From positions 372,001 to 436,000 of the forward strand of contig JADJEH010000017.1 in the NCBI GenBank assembly GCA_016702305.1: a stretch of DNA of 64,000 nucleotides, read 5' to 3'. Every line of letters starts with the position of its first letter. The stretch's first letter is position 1. Made by a program: the position numbers and the translations under genes. The notes under the pieces are model-generated. The model worked only from the letters and a program-made list of their open reading frames with translations. It searched no databases and was not told the origin of the DNA. Positions 19,865-28,194 of the stretch are shown piece by piece. This DNA is from a bacterium (GTDB taxonomy: Bacteria > Electryoneota > RPQS01).

Positions 19865-20259
19865 TTATTCACTTTCAGAGCACGTCACTTCCACTTTGAT
19901 CCGGTCGGGGTCTTCGAAAAACACGGCGTAGCTGTCTGGCCCGCCGGCGTGCGGATGGCGGTCTTGATATAGGATGGTCACACCGCGCTCCCGCAGCTTG
20001 GTTGTCAGCGCGTCCACCTGCGCGGGTGACTGCGCGTGAAAGGCCAGATGATTCAGGCCCGTCCGGCAGCGATGATACTTGACATCCAGAAACCTCGGCT
20101 CGGTCTGGACGAACACCTTATATGTGGAACCAGCGCGAAAGCTCACGCCCTGATCCCACTGATGATAGACGGTGTAGCCTAACTCATCGCACAAGAGCCA
20201 TGACCAGAACGCCAGGTGCGCGCCAAGTCAAAGACATAAATTTCAATATGATGGAGCAT
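19865..20259 (-). CDS. VOC-family (glyoxalase/bleomycin-resistance fold) protein (one frameshift)
   Basis: Begins at ATG 20259 with MLHHIEIYVFDLAR, the first strand of a VOC domain carrying the metal-ligand His. One missing base near 20215 moves the rest into another frame: WLLCDELGYTVYHQWDQG, GLNHLAFHAQSPAQVDAL (second His), and AVFFEDPDRIKVEV (glutamate ligand). The corrected length of about 131 residues is normal. Substrate unknown; possible roles are glyoxalase-like isomerisation or resistance. It lies just upstream of mfd on the same strand. Confidence 0.75.
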
Positions 20260-20269
20260 GCTTCGCTTG

Positions 20270-20883
20270 TCAGGCTTTTGCGCTTGGCTTGACCCATTTG
20301 CTCGTGTCGCCGAGTACCTTCTCGCCCCACACCACACTGGGATCGCGGGAACGAAGGCCGACCTGCTTCACATCCTCAACCGTCAGAAAGGCCTGCGGAT
20401 CGAGCTCGTTAATCGTGCGCAAGAGCTTGGGCACGTTGCGGCGCTTTTCGGCCACGAATAGGATGTCCACTTCGCCGGTCTTGGTCTTGCCGTCCATCTC
20501 GACGACCGAGTAGTTACGCTCCCACAGCTTGTCGGCCAACCCTGCTTCACGCCGGGCAATCACGCGTACCATTTGATGACCAATGGCTATCCGCGACTCG
20601 ATCCACATGCCCACGAAGCTGCCCGCCGCGAAGCCCGCCGCATAGACGACCCCGAGATACCACTCGTTGAGATTGCGGATGACCTGCGCGACGACGTTGA
20701 TCCAGATCAGAACCTCGAGAAACCCGAATAGCGCGGCCAATACTTTGAAGCCGCGCACAATCGAGATCGTGCGCATGGCGCCAAGCTCTGATCGGCGATA
20801 CGCGCGCAAAATATCCCAACGGCCAGGAGCCAGACTTGCCCCTGGCCGACGCTCGTCAGCCAATTGGCCAGCTCCGTCAGCAA
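20270..20883 (-). CDS. UPF0316 family membrane protein (DUF5698-DUF2179; one frameshift)
   Basis: Starts at TTG 20883, three bases after the stop of the previous gene. The first segment VWLLAVGIFCARIADQSL is separated from GAMRTISIVRGFKVLAALFG by a missing base near 20788. Three membrane helices follow the family pattern (FLEVLIWINVVAQVIRNLN, VVYAAGFAAGSFVGMWIES), and the soluble C-terminal DUF2179 part contains KTKTGEVDILFVAEKRR and IDELDP-like INELDPQAFLTVEDVK. The family occurs widely without a known function. Corrected length about 204 residues. Confidence 0.82.
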
Positions 20884-20885
20884 GC

Positions 20886-21383
20886 CTACTTGCCTTCCTT
20901 CGGCTGCTGCTGCATCATATAGTCCATGCGCTCCTGGCCTTCACGCATGTGCCGCCCGCGCAGCGTCTCGAGCTTGGCCTCGGCCTCTTTGAGTTCGCCT
21001 GAAGACTCGAACCGCGTCCACTCGCGCTCTTTGGCCCACTTGCCCAGATCGCTCTCCCAATTCACCGCTCCGCCGAACAACACCACCGTCGGCTTGGAAT
21101 ATTGCTCGAAAGCCATTTGAATCGCTGTCGCCAGGGCCGCCGAGTAGATCTGTCCGCTCGAGCTTACGCGCCGCAGGTCTAACAGCAGCCCGTCCTTCTT
21201 CGACAAACTGTCCACGGCTGCCGCCAACTCGCGATCAATCTTCACACTGTCCGCGTGCGGCAGGATGGTTATCTGTCCTGAATGTTCGCCCGTGGACTTG
21301 TACCCGACCATCTGCGCCGCTTCGACATTTGTCCACAGCATCACACAGATTGTCCACAGCAGAATTCCCGTCATCCGTCTCAT
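20886..21383 (-). CDS. Exported hypothetical protein
   Basis: A 165-residue protein from ATG 21383, with AAGGA about eight bases upstream and a signal peptide (LLWTICVMLWTNVEAA). The mature part has GLLLDLRRVSSSGQIYSAALA and PTVVLFGGAVNWESDLGKW, which loosely recalls the substrate-side strand-helix pattern of S41/ClpP-like folds, but no active-site serine motif is clear. The C-terminal 40 residues are charged and helical. It is followed three bases later by the UPF0316 gene. Two DnaA-box-like nonamers fall in its first codons. Confidence 0.6.
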   Translation of the reverse strand: MRRMTGILLWTICVMLWTNVEAAQMVGYKSTGEHSGQITILPHADSVKIDRELAAAVDSLSKKDGLLLDLRRVSSSGQIYSAALATAIQMAFEQYSKPTVVLFGGAVNWESDLGKWAKEREWTRFESSGELKEAEAKLETLRGRHMREGQERMDYMMQQQPKEGK

Positions 21384-21546
21384 CTGTCGTCCTTCTCGAA
21401 ATTATTGGTGGCTTTCTTGTCCCAATTTACTCAATTCCAAGCGTGATTTCCGCGCACTTCCATTGAGCTTCCGCAGTTTTACTGCTTATCCACGCACTCC
21501 ACACATCCACAATGCTTGTCCACAATAGTACACATTGTGTGGATGA
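21329..21546 (-). promoter_or_regulatory. Cluster of DnaA-box-like nonamers
   Basis: Six close matches to TTATNCACA: TTGTCCACA at 21329 and 21350, TTATCCACG at 21486, ACATCCACA at 21503, TTGTCCACA at 21516, and inverted TGTGGATGA at 21538. The spacer around 21400-21440 is AT-rich. This is the densest set seen in the window and may titrate DnaA or be an origin element. Confidence 0.5.
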
Positions 21547-21585
21547 GTAGTGTGGAGAGTTTGTGCCGCGCTGCATGCTCACGAC

Positions 21586-22182
21586 TCAGGCGATCTCCTC
21601 CCAGGCTTGCTCCCAGGTCGTGAACAAGTGCGTGGTTATCCTCGCTTTGTGCGCGGCTTCACGATTTTTCGCCAGATCGTCAATGAACAATATTCGCTCT
21701 GGTGCAATGCCTGACTCCGCGACAATTGTCTCAAAAACACCGGGATCGGATTTCATCTTGCCGCGCTCGTAGGAGGTCAGCACCTGCTCCACTTCGAGTG
21801 CCCACGAGAACTCGCGCCGAACCCATTCGATATGCAGCGGATCGGTATCGGATAGCACCCAGACCGTGCCCCACTGCTTCAACTGTGCCAGCGCCGCACG
21901 CGCTCCGGGAAATTCGTCAAAAATATCGCACCAAATCAACCGCAGCCGCTCGCGGTTCGCTGTGGTTGCCGACCAGCCCAGAAACTCGCGCAGCTCTTCA
22001 ATGAACTCAGGAGCCGAACGCTGGCCCCGTTCGAAGCGCTTATTGCTCTCACCTACTATGTACCGCTCGCGAATCTCCTCCCGCGACCGCACCCCACGCT
22101 CCGCCGCACGCGAGACAAACCGCTCAAAGTCAAGCTTCAAGAGGACGTTGCCGAGGTCGAGGAGGAAGAGAGGGGGTGTCAT
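21586..22182 (-). CDS. HAD-superfamily hydrolase (YihX-like)
   Basis: A 198-residue protein with motif I as FLLDLGNVLL (Asp9; the DxGNV variant typical of YihX/epoxide-hydrolase-like HADs), motif II in VWVLSDTDPLHIEW, motif III Lys in SYERGKMKSDPGVFETIV and motif IV in ERILFIDDLAKNREAAHKA. The helical cap lies between residues 20 and 80. Probably a small-molecule phosphatase such as one acting on sugar phosphates. It stands alone behind the DnaA-box cluster. Confidence 0.85.
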   Translation of the reverse strand: MTPPLFLLDLGNVLLKLDFERFVSRAAERGVRSREEIRERYIVGESNKRFERGQRSAPEFIEELREFLGWSATTANRERLRLIWCDIFDEFPGARAALAQLKQWGTVWVLSDTDPLHIEWVRREFSWALEVEQVLTSYERGKMKSDPGVFETIVAESGIAPERILFIDDLAKNREAAHKARITTHLFTTWEQAWEEIA

Positions 22183-22219
22183 CGGTGTCGTACAATGTCA
22201 CTTAGCCAATGCATTCCCG

Positions 22220-22588
22220 CTACTTCCCCTTCGCTTCGACAATCGTCTCGAAGCCTGCCCAGTACATCTTCTTCATGTCGAAGAGCGGTTTTTCTTTCAT
22301 CATCTTCTCCATGCGCGGGTCGTGGAGCATCGCGAGCATCGTTTTGTCGCGGTGCTTGCGCGACTTGAACTCCAAAACCGAGGTGATGGCCACCTCGCCG
22401 CGTTTCAAGGGCAGCACGTTCGTAAAGGGCGGTGCATATTTCGGCTTCAAATCCTCGCCAATGAACTCGCGATAGTGCAGCGCGCCATGATCCACCGCCA
22501 CCCGCCCGAACCGCCGCGCCAGCTTCTTGTACTCCGCCAAATTCTTCTTCGGCAGCGGCAACAGGAATAGAACTACATAGCCTTTCAT
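22220..22588 (-). CDS. DUF1428 family protein
   Basis: Start chosen at ATG 22588 because GGGAG lies eight bases upstream. The 122-residue product begins MKGYVVLFLLPLPKKNLAEY and contains ALHYREFIGEDL, AITSVLEFKSRKHRD and FDMKKMYWAGFETIVE, the usual line-up of DUF1428, a dimeric ferredoxin-like alpha/beta-barrel family (E. coli YbaA-like). Function unknown. It is separated from neighbours by short gaps and probably has its own promoter. Confidence 0.82.
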   Translation of the reverse strand: MKGYVVLFLLPLPKKNLAEYKKLARRFGRVAVDHGALHYREFIGEDLKPKYAPPFTNVLPLKRGEVAITSVLEFKSRKHRDKTMLAMLHDPRMEKMMKEKPLFDMKKMYWAGFETIVEAKGK

Positions 22589-22686
22589 TTTTGGTCTCCC
22601 TTTGTTCAAATGGTTGTTCCCACTCATTTTGTCAGCGTATCACTAGCAAAACGAGCACTCGATTAGCGTGGACTTTCTACCCTGCC

Positions 22687-23931
22687 TTATTCAGATAAGT
22701 CGTCGATTTCGCCAGTTAACTGCTCGCGATAAGTTTGTGCACGATTTTGCCAATCCCGAAATTCACTTTCGCTTAGCTCGTCAATGTTCGAAAGGTGGTA
22801 CTTTGCTTTGTAGTACTTGGTTGTTCCTGACATGAAGATGTATGGCTGCCTAACGGCCGAAGCTGTCAGGCGAAGATAGTGATTGTCTTGACCAATCGTG
22901 TAGCATCCGGCTATCTGGATTTGACCAAGCTCGTCTTCAAATGCTAGCGGGGCGGTCTGTAACAAGTCAATTACACCCGGAAGCAAGAATGTACTTTCCC
23001 GAACTTGGTTCTTCGTCCGAATCGAAAGCAGATCGCCGCCTTCGCTCATGTACCATTTGCGAAAGGCCTCGCGATACTCTTTTGTGTCTTCTATCTTTTC
23101 CCACGACTTCTCTGTCATCTTAAGCTTTTTATACTCTAGGGTTGTCTTGAATGTCGCCTCTGCTTCGCCATCAAGCGATCTTCTCTCTCTGAAGATGAAG
23201 CTCACGTGATGACGCAAGCCCGGAACGAAGAACTCTCGATCAACCAGAAATCCGCTCCAGAGTTCTTCAAATTCACTTGTGTCGGCGGGTGGTACGCTGG
23301 TCGCTGGATACGAGATGGCCGGAAAAGACCAGAGGAGGTCGCGAAACATATAGTTGCTGCTTGTCCTTATGTCTCGCGAATCAAGCGGGATAAACACGTC
23401 GCCCCGCCATAGTTGGCGGTTTGTCCCAATTTCATACAACTCAACCGAAATTGACGCTTCAAAATAGATCGCCTGCGTTCTTCTGGACCACGTAGCCGTG
23501 CTAATCGAGGCAGATTGCCATAATCCCCCGATTAATGACAACCCCGTCAGGAATTGAGCGGATCCTGGAATTGCTGTGTAACTCAAGCTGCGCAATTCGG
23601 TTTCATCAGTGCGTTTTTCTTCGACGCCAAAATAGACTCTCAGTACGGCCGCTGCGCTGTCGTCAACGATGTGATATCCTTTGCGCTCAAGTAAGAGTGA
23701 CGCTTCTGTAAGCAAGTACTCTTCCAGAATCTGGTTTCGAGATTGATCGGGCGTGCCTCGCTCGCGCAAATCCAGTTTTAGTTTGTCGTATTTTGACCAA
23801 TCTACGCCAGGTGACGAATATACTCTTGTCTCTAGCGGCGGGATTGGCCGAGGTGGCACTACTTTAGGAACCGTCGAAGCACAGCCCAGAACTACTGCCA
23901 AGCAAAACTGAAAGAGAAGTAATCTGTACAT
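22687..23931 (-). CDS. Lipoprotein with a DUF4136-like domain
   Basis: Start chosen at ATG 23931, which gives a clear lipoprotein signal (LAVVLGC, Cys17). The 414-residue product continues VDWSKYDKLKLDL, LLTEASLLLERKGYHIVDD and AAVLRVYFGVEEKRTD, as in DUF4136-type outer-membrane lipoproteins; the C-terminal 200 residues are unassigned and include a block ending RLTASAVRQPYIFMS. The gene is AT-richer than its neighbours. Role unknown, likely envelope-associated. Confidence 0.65.
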   Translation of the reverse strand: MYRLLLFQFCLAVVLGCASTVPKVVPPRPIPPLETRVYSSPGVDWSKYDKLKLDLRERGTPDQSRNQILEEYLLTEASLLLERKGYHIVDDSAAAVLRVYFGVEEKRTDETELRSLSYTAIPGSAQFLTGLSLIGGLWQSASISTATWSRRTQAIYFEASISVELYEIGTNRQLWRGDVFIPLDSRDIRTSSNYMFRDLLWSFPAISYPATSVPPADTSEFEELWSGFLVDREFFVPGLRHHVSFIFRERRSLDGEAEATFKTTLEYKKLKMTEKSWEKIEDTKEYREAFRKWYMSEGGDLLSIRTKNQVRESTFLLPGVIDLLQTAPLAFEDELGQIQIAGCYTIGQDNHYLRLTASAVRQPYIFMSGTTKYYKAKYHLSNIDELSESEFRDWQNRAQTYREQLTGEIDDLSE

Positions 23932-23990
23932 AAAGACAGCTCCAGATGAAAATAGAGACGAGTGATCGCCTGCTCTTTGCCCAAACGTTC

Positions 23991-24025
23991 GCGCCAGCGG
24001 CACTGGGTCCAGCGTCAACGCTGGG
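23991..24025 (+). repeat. REP-E palindrome copy overlapping the SRPBCC gene end
   Basis: GCGCCAGCGGCACTGGGTCC followed by AGCGTCAACGCTGGG; near-identical to the copy at 1836. It overlaps the last codons of the SRPBCC gene ending at 24015. Confidence 0.65.
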
Positions 24026-24497
24026 TGCGCATATCCTTCTTCCACATGACATACGCCTGCAGGTAGTTGCCGAACTCGGTCCAGCCCTGGCAGTTTTCGA
24101 AGGCGTATTTCAGGCCGCGCGCGCTCCAGCCGGACTCGGTAATGGTCAGCGTGACTACGCCTTTTTTCTCCGTGAACTCGAACCGCACCGTTGAAAGCTG
24201 CGTCTTGGAGCCATGCAGCGGCCAGTGAAACTCGAGAAATTGCTCCGGTGCATATGCAACAGGATAGAGCGGAAACGTGCCGTGACTCGGCCAAGTCCAG
24301 AACACCGTTTCGAAATTCTCGTTGAAGTCGCCCTTGACCTTGTGCACGAAGAACTTCTCAAGGTGCTTGGCCTGCGTCGCCGCTTCCCACACCTTCTTGA
24401 GCGGTGCGCGCATCGTCGTCGCCACCGTGAACCCGATCTTGCCCGAGGCCAGTTTCACACCGGCGCTCGTGGTCACCGTCTTCTTTTTGGTTGCCAT
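24015..24497 (-). CDS. SRPBCC (START/AHSA1-like) protein
   Basis: A 160-residue protein from ATG 24497, with AAAGGA seven bases upstream. After a Lys-rich start the domain runs from IGFTVATTMRAPLKKVWEAATQAKHLEKFF through WTWPSHGTFPLYPVAY, RFEFTEKKGVVTLTITESGW and LKYAFENCQGWTEFGNYLQAY, the helix-grip fold of SRPBCC proteins that bind hydrophobic ligands in a cavity. The ligand is unknown. A paralogue lies at 25963-26446 on the same strand. The last codons overlap a REP-E repeat. Confidence 0.85.
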   Translation of the reverse strand: MATKKKTVTTSAGVKLASGKIGFTVATTMRAPLKKVWEAATQAKHLEKFFVHKVKGDFNENFETVFWTWPSHGTFPLYPVAYAPEQFLEFHWPLHGSKTQLSTVRFEFTEKKGVVTLTITESGWSARGLKYAFENCQGWTEFGNYLQAYVMWKKDMRTQR

Positions 24498-24521
24498 GGA
24501 TTATCCTTTATCCCTTGTCCT

Positions 24522-25031
24522 TTAATCGTCGTCTCGTTCGCCGCCTTTGTCATCTAAGACTGGGACGGCGCCGCCGCGCACTTCCGGATGATTAATCTTG
24601 CCCCCCGCCGCACCGACGTTGGTGAGTAACGAGATTGCCACCACCATCACCACGACCGCTCCCCAGGCCGCCCACGGCGGCAGCAGCGTGTGCTTGCGCG
24701 TGAACCACCATAGCCCGAGAATCAAGATACCAAACGGAATGATGATATTCCGCGCCGTTTCCGCCAGCTCTTCATGCGGATGAATGTAGCCTTCCATATT
24801 CCGCGCGTCGGGCTGCGCCTCGATGATGTGCTCGGCGTCTTCGCCGAATGAGAACACCACGCCGGTGCTGATGGTCGCGGCGACGATGAACCCCAATGCC
24901 ACGCGCTGCCAGCGCCCGTCTCTCCACAGCGTCGCCAAGACTAACATGGCCGTGCTGACCATCAACAGGATCGCCGGAAAGTGGGCCAGCACAATATGCC
25001 AATGCGCCGCGTTTACAGGAATCGGAATCAT
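24522..25031 (-). CDS. DUF2231-like four-helix membrane protein
   Basis: A 169-residue protein starting at ATG 25031, with four membrane helices at about residues 8-33, 43-63, 95-110 and 120-138. The opening AAHWHIVLAHFPAILLMVS has the His residues in the first helix seen in DUF2231-type proteins, a possible haem or metal site. The C-terminal tail is hydrophilic and acidic. It lies 24 bases before the SRPBCC gene, in the same direction, so the two may be co-transcribed. Confidence 0.65.
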   Translation of the reverse strand: MIPIPVNAAHWHIVLAHFPAILLMVSTAMLVLATLWRDGRWQRVALGFIVAATISTGVVFSFGEDAEHIIEAQPDARNMEGYIHPHEELAETARNIIIPFGILILGLWWFTRKHTLLPPWAAWGAVVVMVVAISLLTNVGAAGGKINHPEVRGGAVPVLDDKGGERDDD

Positions 25032-25049
25032 TGTTTTTACTCCGTTTGT

Positions 25050-25926
25050 CTACGGTATATTCCGTGAAATATTTCGTACCAATTTGCGCCATCGTCGCTC
25101 GAGGCGTTCCATGAGCTGTTCGACTGATCCATCCGGAAGCGGAGTCATGGTCATGCGGGCGCGATAGGGCGGCAGTCCGGGATCGTTTCCGGTCCCTTCC
25201 AACACCATCGCGCCATTCCGCAATCCTCCGGTGTATTCCATCTGCCCCCCGTCGCGGTCAATCCATGTCTGGTGCCACAGGCTGTCGGCGCGGCTGAAGT
25301 AGTTGATGCTCTGGCCCGGTGGCCCGACTCTGACTGCCATTGTTCGTGGATGAAACAGCCGTGCTCTGTCGTGGTCAGCGTATTGACGCCGGCCTTCTGG
25401 TTGTTGCTCAAAAAGTACACATCCCATACGCCGACCCAGAAATCCAACTCGCGCATGCGTTGATCGTACAGGCAGGGTTCGACATAGCGGTTCAACTGCT
25501 CGCGCAGGCTCGCCCACTCGCCGCTCGTGCGCAGCGGAGCGGATCTGTGTCGCTGTCAATCTGTGCGCCCGGATAGCCGTTGCTCAATCCGGTCTCGAGC
25601 TTGATCGCTGAGGTGCGCAAGTCTCCCAATTGAGCCAACGCGCAGGCCCAGTTGTAGTTCGTGTAGGCCGGGTTGAACTTCAGCGAATCGGCTTTGTGAA
25701 AATGTGCGGCAGCATCCGCATAGAGCGCGGCTTTCAGCTCGCAGTAGCCGAGGCGGTACCAGGCGCGACCCGACTCGGGATGCTCGGCCACGAAGGCCGA
25801 GTATTCCGGAATCGCCGCCGTGTAATTTTGTGCGAAGTACAATGAATCACCGCGCGCCGGAGTTTCCGCGGCGAGCAGCCTCGGTACCCACAGTGCGCAT
25901 ATAATAAGGAGAGCGAGACGAGACAA
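25050..25926 (-). CDS. Exported TPR protein with a C-terminal DUF1579-like domain (two frameshifts)
   Basis: Starts at TTG 25926 with GGGAGG five bases upstream and a signal peptide (LLIICALWVPRLLAA). TPR-like repeats follow (YTAAIPEYSAFVAEHPES, AWYRLGYCELKAALYADAAA). A missing base near 25530 and another near 25330 separate LDFWVGVWDVYFLSNNQKAG and GPPGQSINYFSRADSLWHQT, which form a lipocalin-like DUF1579-type module. Joined length about 291 residues. The domain pair suggests a periplasmic binding protein of unknown ligand. Confidence 0.62.
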
Positions 25927-25962
25927 AATGGCCTCCCGTGGGAAAATTGAAAGCTCTGTTGG

Positions 25963-26446
25963 CTACTTCGTTTTGCGCGGCGTCTTTTCGCGCATCACAT
26001 CCACGCCGAACTTGAGGTAGGCCTTCAGATAGGTGTGGAATTCCGTCCAGCCTTCGCACATCATGAACGCGACTTTCAGGTCCTTCTGCTGGTAGCCGTA
26101 ATCATGCACGCGGAAGATGGTCTCGCGGGGGCCCTTCTTGACGAATTCGAAGGTCATGGTGGTCATGTACTTCGGGCCGTAGGCCGGGCCGACGAAGACG
26201 ATCTTCTCGTATTTCTTGTATTCGATCGGGTACATGTCCATGGTCTCGTCGCCGTACGCTTTCCACCACCAGCGCACCGGCGCGAGGTCTGGACCCCATT
26301 CACCGATCTGCTTGTCGCAGAAATATTTCTTGAGGTGCTTGTCTTCCGTCACCGCTTCCCAGACTTTTTGAGCGGCTGCTTCATAATGTGCGAGGTGGTG
26401 TATCCGAGTTTACCTTTGGATACGGGAGTTTTTGGTTGTGTGGCAT
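25963..26446 (-). CDS. SRPBCC protein, paralogue of the 24015 gene (two frameshifts in A runs)
   Basis: Reconstructed from ATG 26446: MPHNQKTPVSKGKLGYTTSH, then KQPLKKVWEAVTEDKHLKKY, FVKKGPRETIFRVHDYGYQ and MMCEGWTEFHTYLKAYLKFG. Both breaks, near 26430 and 26360, fall in runs of five A that need six. The order of blocks is the same as in the gene at 24015, including the CQGWTEF/CEGWTEF motif. No Shine-Dalgarno precedes the start, so the first codons are uncertain. It lies 36 bases before the TPR gene. Confidence 0.65.
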
Positions 26447-26490
26447 GGTGGGGGGTGGGTGTTTGTATGTGATGTTGGTTTGGTGTATTT

Positions 26491-26514
26491 GTAGGGGCGG
26501 ATGGCAATCCGCCC
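26491..26514 (+). repeat. REP-A hairpin, downstream flank of RAYT
   Basis: GTAG followed by GGGCGGATGGCAATCCGCCC: an eight-base perfect stem with loop GGCA. It is in direct orientation with the copy at 27184 and the two enclose the RAYT gene. Confidence 0.9.
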
Positions 26515-26542
26515 GTGCCGGACAGGATCGAAACCTGTGGAT

Positions 26543-27157
26543 CTATTCTTCCCAATACACGCCTTGGAGATCGGGATTTTCCTTGTCCAATTCCCAGTTC
26601 AAGGGATTGTCCATGATGTATTGCCGCGCTAGTCCCAATTCATGTTCGTTGCGGATAATGCGATCGTAGAAACTGCGCTGCCAAACTTCCACGCCTTTTG
26701 TTCCACGGATTTCGTTGATTCGTTTCGTGGTCGCGCGTTTGAAGGCGGCGATGATTGTGCTCAAGGGTGCCGTTCGCGCATACGTGGTTTTGACGGTGAC
26801 TCTGGAATGATCCGCCTCGCTTGGGGCGGGCGGATTGCCATCCGCCCCTACATCAACGTTTCGCGCGGGTCCTGCAAATGGGCCGATATAAGTATCGTCA
26901 ATCCGCAGAATCGCATGAAAGTGATTTGGCATGATCATGAATTCGTCCAGCCAGATAGCCTCCCGAATCTCAGCGGTCTTCTTCCATTCAATTTTAACCG
27001 CCTCGCCAAACTCGTTGAGCAACATGGTTGCGTTTACAACTTCACCAAAGAGTTTGTGTCGCCCCTCCACGCAGATTGTCACAAAGAACGTCCGCGGATG
27101 GCGGTAATCATGTCTCTGCAACCGCAGTGAATTCTTGCGTGTGTATCGCTCTTTCAT
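26543..27157 (-). CDS. REP-associated tyrosine transposase (RAYT, Y1 HUH family)
   Basis: A 204-residue single-domain Y1 transposase. The HUH motif is MPNHFHAIL (His79, His81) and the nucleophile is most likely Tyr164 in WQRSFYDRIIRNEHEL; the start YRHPRTFFVTICVEGRHKLFG and end ARQYIMDNPLNWELDKENPD are characteristic. RAYTs are domesticated relatives of IS200/IS605 transposases that nick REP hairpins next to a GTAG-type tetranucleotide. The gene is enclosed by direct REP-A copies and contains a third, inverted, in its reading frame (residues about 103-110, VGADGNPP), between the two catalytic motifs. The frame is intact. Confidence 0.9.
   Translation of the reverse strand: MKERYTRKNSLRLQRHDYRHPRTFFVTICVEGRHKLFGEVVNATMLLNEFGEAVKIEWKKTAEIREAIWLDEFMIMPNHFHAILRIDDTYIGPFAGPARNVDVGADGNPPAPSEADHSRVTVKTTYARTAPLSTIIAAFKRATTKRINEIRGTKGVEVWQRSFYDRIIRNEHELGLARQYIMDNPLNWELDKENPDLQGVYWEE
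26828..26852 (-). repeat. REP-A hairpin inside the RAYT gene
   Basis: GGGCGGATTGCCATCCGCCC followed by CTACA on the plus strand, inverted relative to the flanking copies. It is in frame and encodes VGADGNPP. Confidence 0.88.
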
Positions 27158-27183
27158 ACCTTAGGTCGGATTCACGAATCTAT

Positions 27184-27207
27184 GTAGGGGCGGATGGCAA
27201 TCCGCCC
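27184..27207 (+). repeat. REP-A hairpin, upstream flank of RAYT
   Basis: Identical over 24 bases to the copy at 26491, with some similarity continuing on the right (GCCCGnGC then ACAGG). It lies between the RAYT start and the murQ stop. Confidence 0.9.
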
Positions 27208-27222
27208 GCGCAGAACAGGGCA

Positions 27223-28194
27223 TCAAACGAATGATCTGATCTGGTAATCCGTTAGGAATTTCCTTTTCTCGATCGCCCCCGCCACCTTCCCACCATTCTC
27301 CTCCAGCCAATCTCGCGCGTGCTCGGCGGTGACGCCGCGGAAGTGCATCACTAACGCGGTTTTGAGTTCGCCGTTCGCCATGGTCAGGAGTTCGTCGGCC
27401 CACTCGTAGTCGCAGCCGGTGATCTCGATCAGAATCCGGCGCGCGCGCGCCTGCAGCTTGCGGCTCCCCATCCGCAAATCCACCATCAAATTCCCGTAAC
27501 ACTTCCCCATCCGCACCCAGGCCGCCGTCGTGATCATGTTCAACGCGAGCTTGGTCGCCGTCCCCGCCTTCAGCCGCGTCGAACCCGTCAACACCTCCGG
27601 CCCCACGGGCAACGAGATAATGACATCGGGCTGTGCGCTGGTTTCCTCATATCCCATACTCTCGGCATCGAACTCGTTGCAGATGAGGAGCGCTGTGAAG
27701 CATCCGTGTTGCTTGGCGTATGATAAACCACCCAAAACGTAGGGCGTGCGCCGCGACGCCGAAATGCCGACGACCACATCGGTCCGGCCCAAACAGCAGA
27801 GCTCGAAATCGTGAATCGCGCCGTGAGGATTATCTTCGGCACCTTCGGCGGCTTTGCGCAGGGAGTCGTAGCCACCAGCGATGAAGCCCTGCACCATGGT
27901 CGGATCGGTCCCAAAGGTCGGCGGGCATTCGGACGCATCGAGCACGCCCAAGCGCCCGGATGTGCCGGCCCCTATATAGAGGAGACGGCCGCCAGCTTGG
28001 AAGCTGGTCACAACGCGTTCCACGAGCTTTTAAATTTCGGGAATGGCCCGCGCGACCACGTCGGGCACTGTCCGATCTTCGGCGTTCATCGCTTCCAGAA
28101 TTTCGCGCGTGGTCATGCTGTCGAGATTCAGCGTGCGCGGATTGCGGGCCTCGGTTGCGAGCCCCGCGAGTTCTTTGAATACGTCTTCTTTCAC
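27223..28194 (-). CDS. murQ: N-acetylmuramic acid 6-phosphate etherase MurQ (internal in-frame stop)
   Basis: Reads from GTG 28194, overlapping the rsmG stop (GTGA), as MKEDVFKELAGLATEARNPR, then AIPEI, a TAA at 28030-28032 (codon 55), then KLVERVVTSFQAGGRLLYIG, DASECPPTFG with the catalytic Glu, EGAEDN, and LKAGTATKLALNMITTAAW. Without the stop it would have 323 residues, normal for MurQ, which cleaves the lactyl ether of MurNAc-6-P during cell-wall recycling. Because both sides stay in the same frame, this is a substitution-type nonsense codon, by error or real. A shorter product could start at GTG 28023 but would lack conserved N-terminal helices. Confidence 0.88.

Noticed and set aside
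26543..27157. Calling the RAYT an IS200 insertion sequence
   Set aside because: The Y1 protein is of the longer REP-associated type and is enclosed by REP hairpins rather than IS200 ends; no tnpB.
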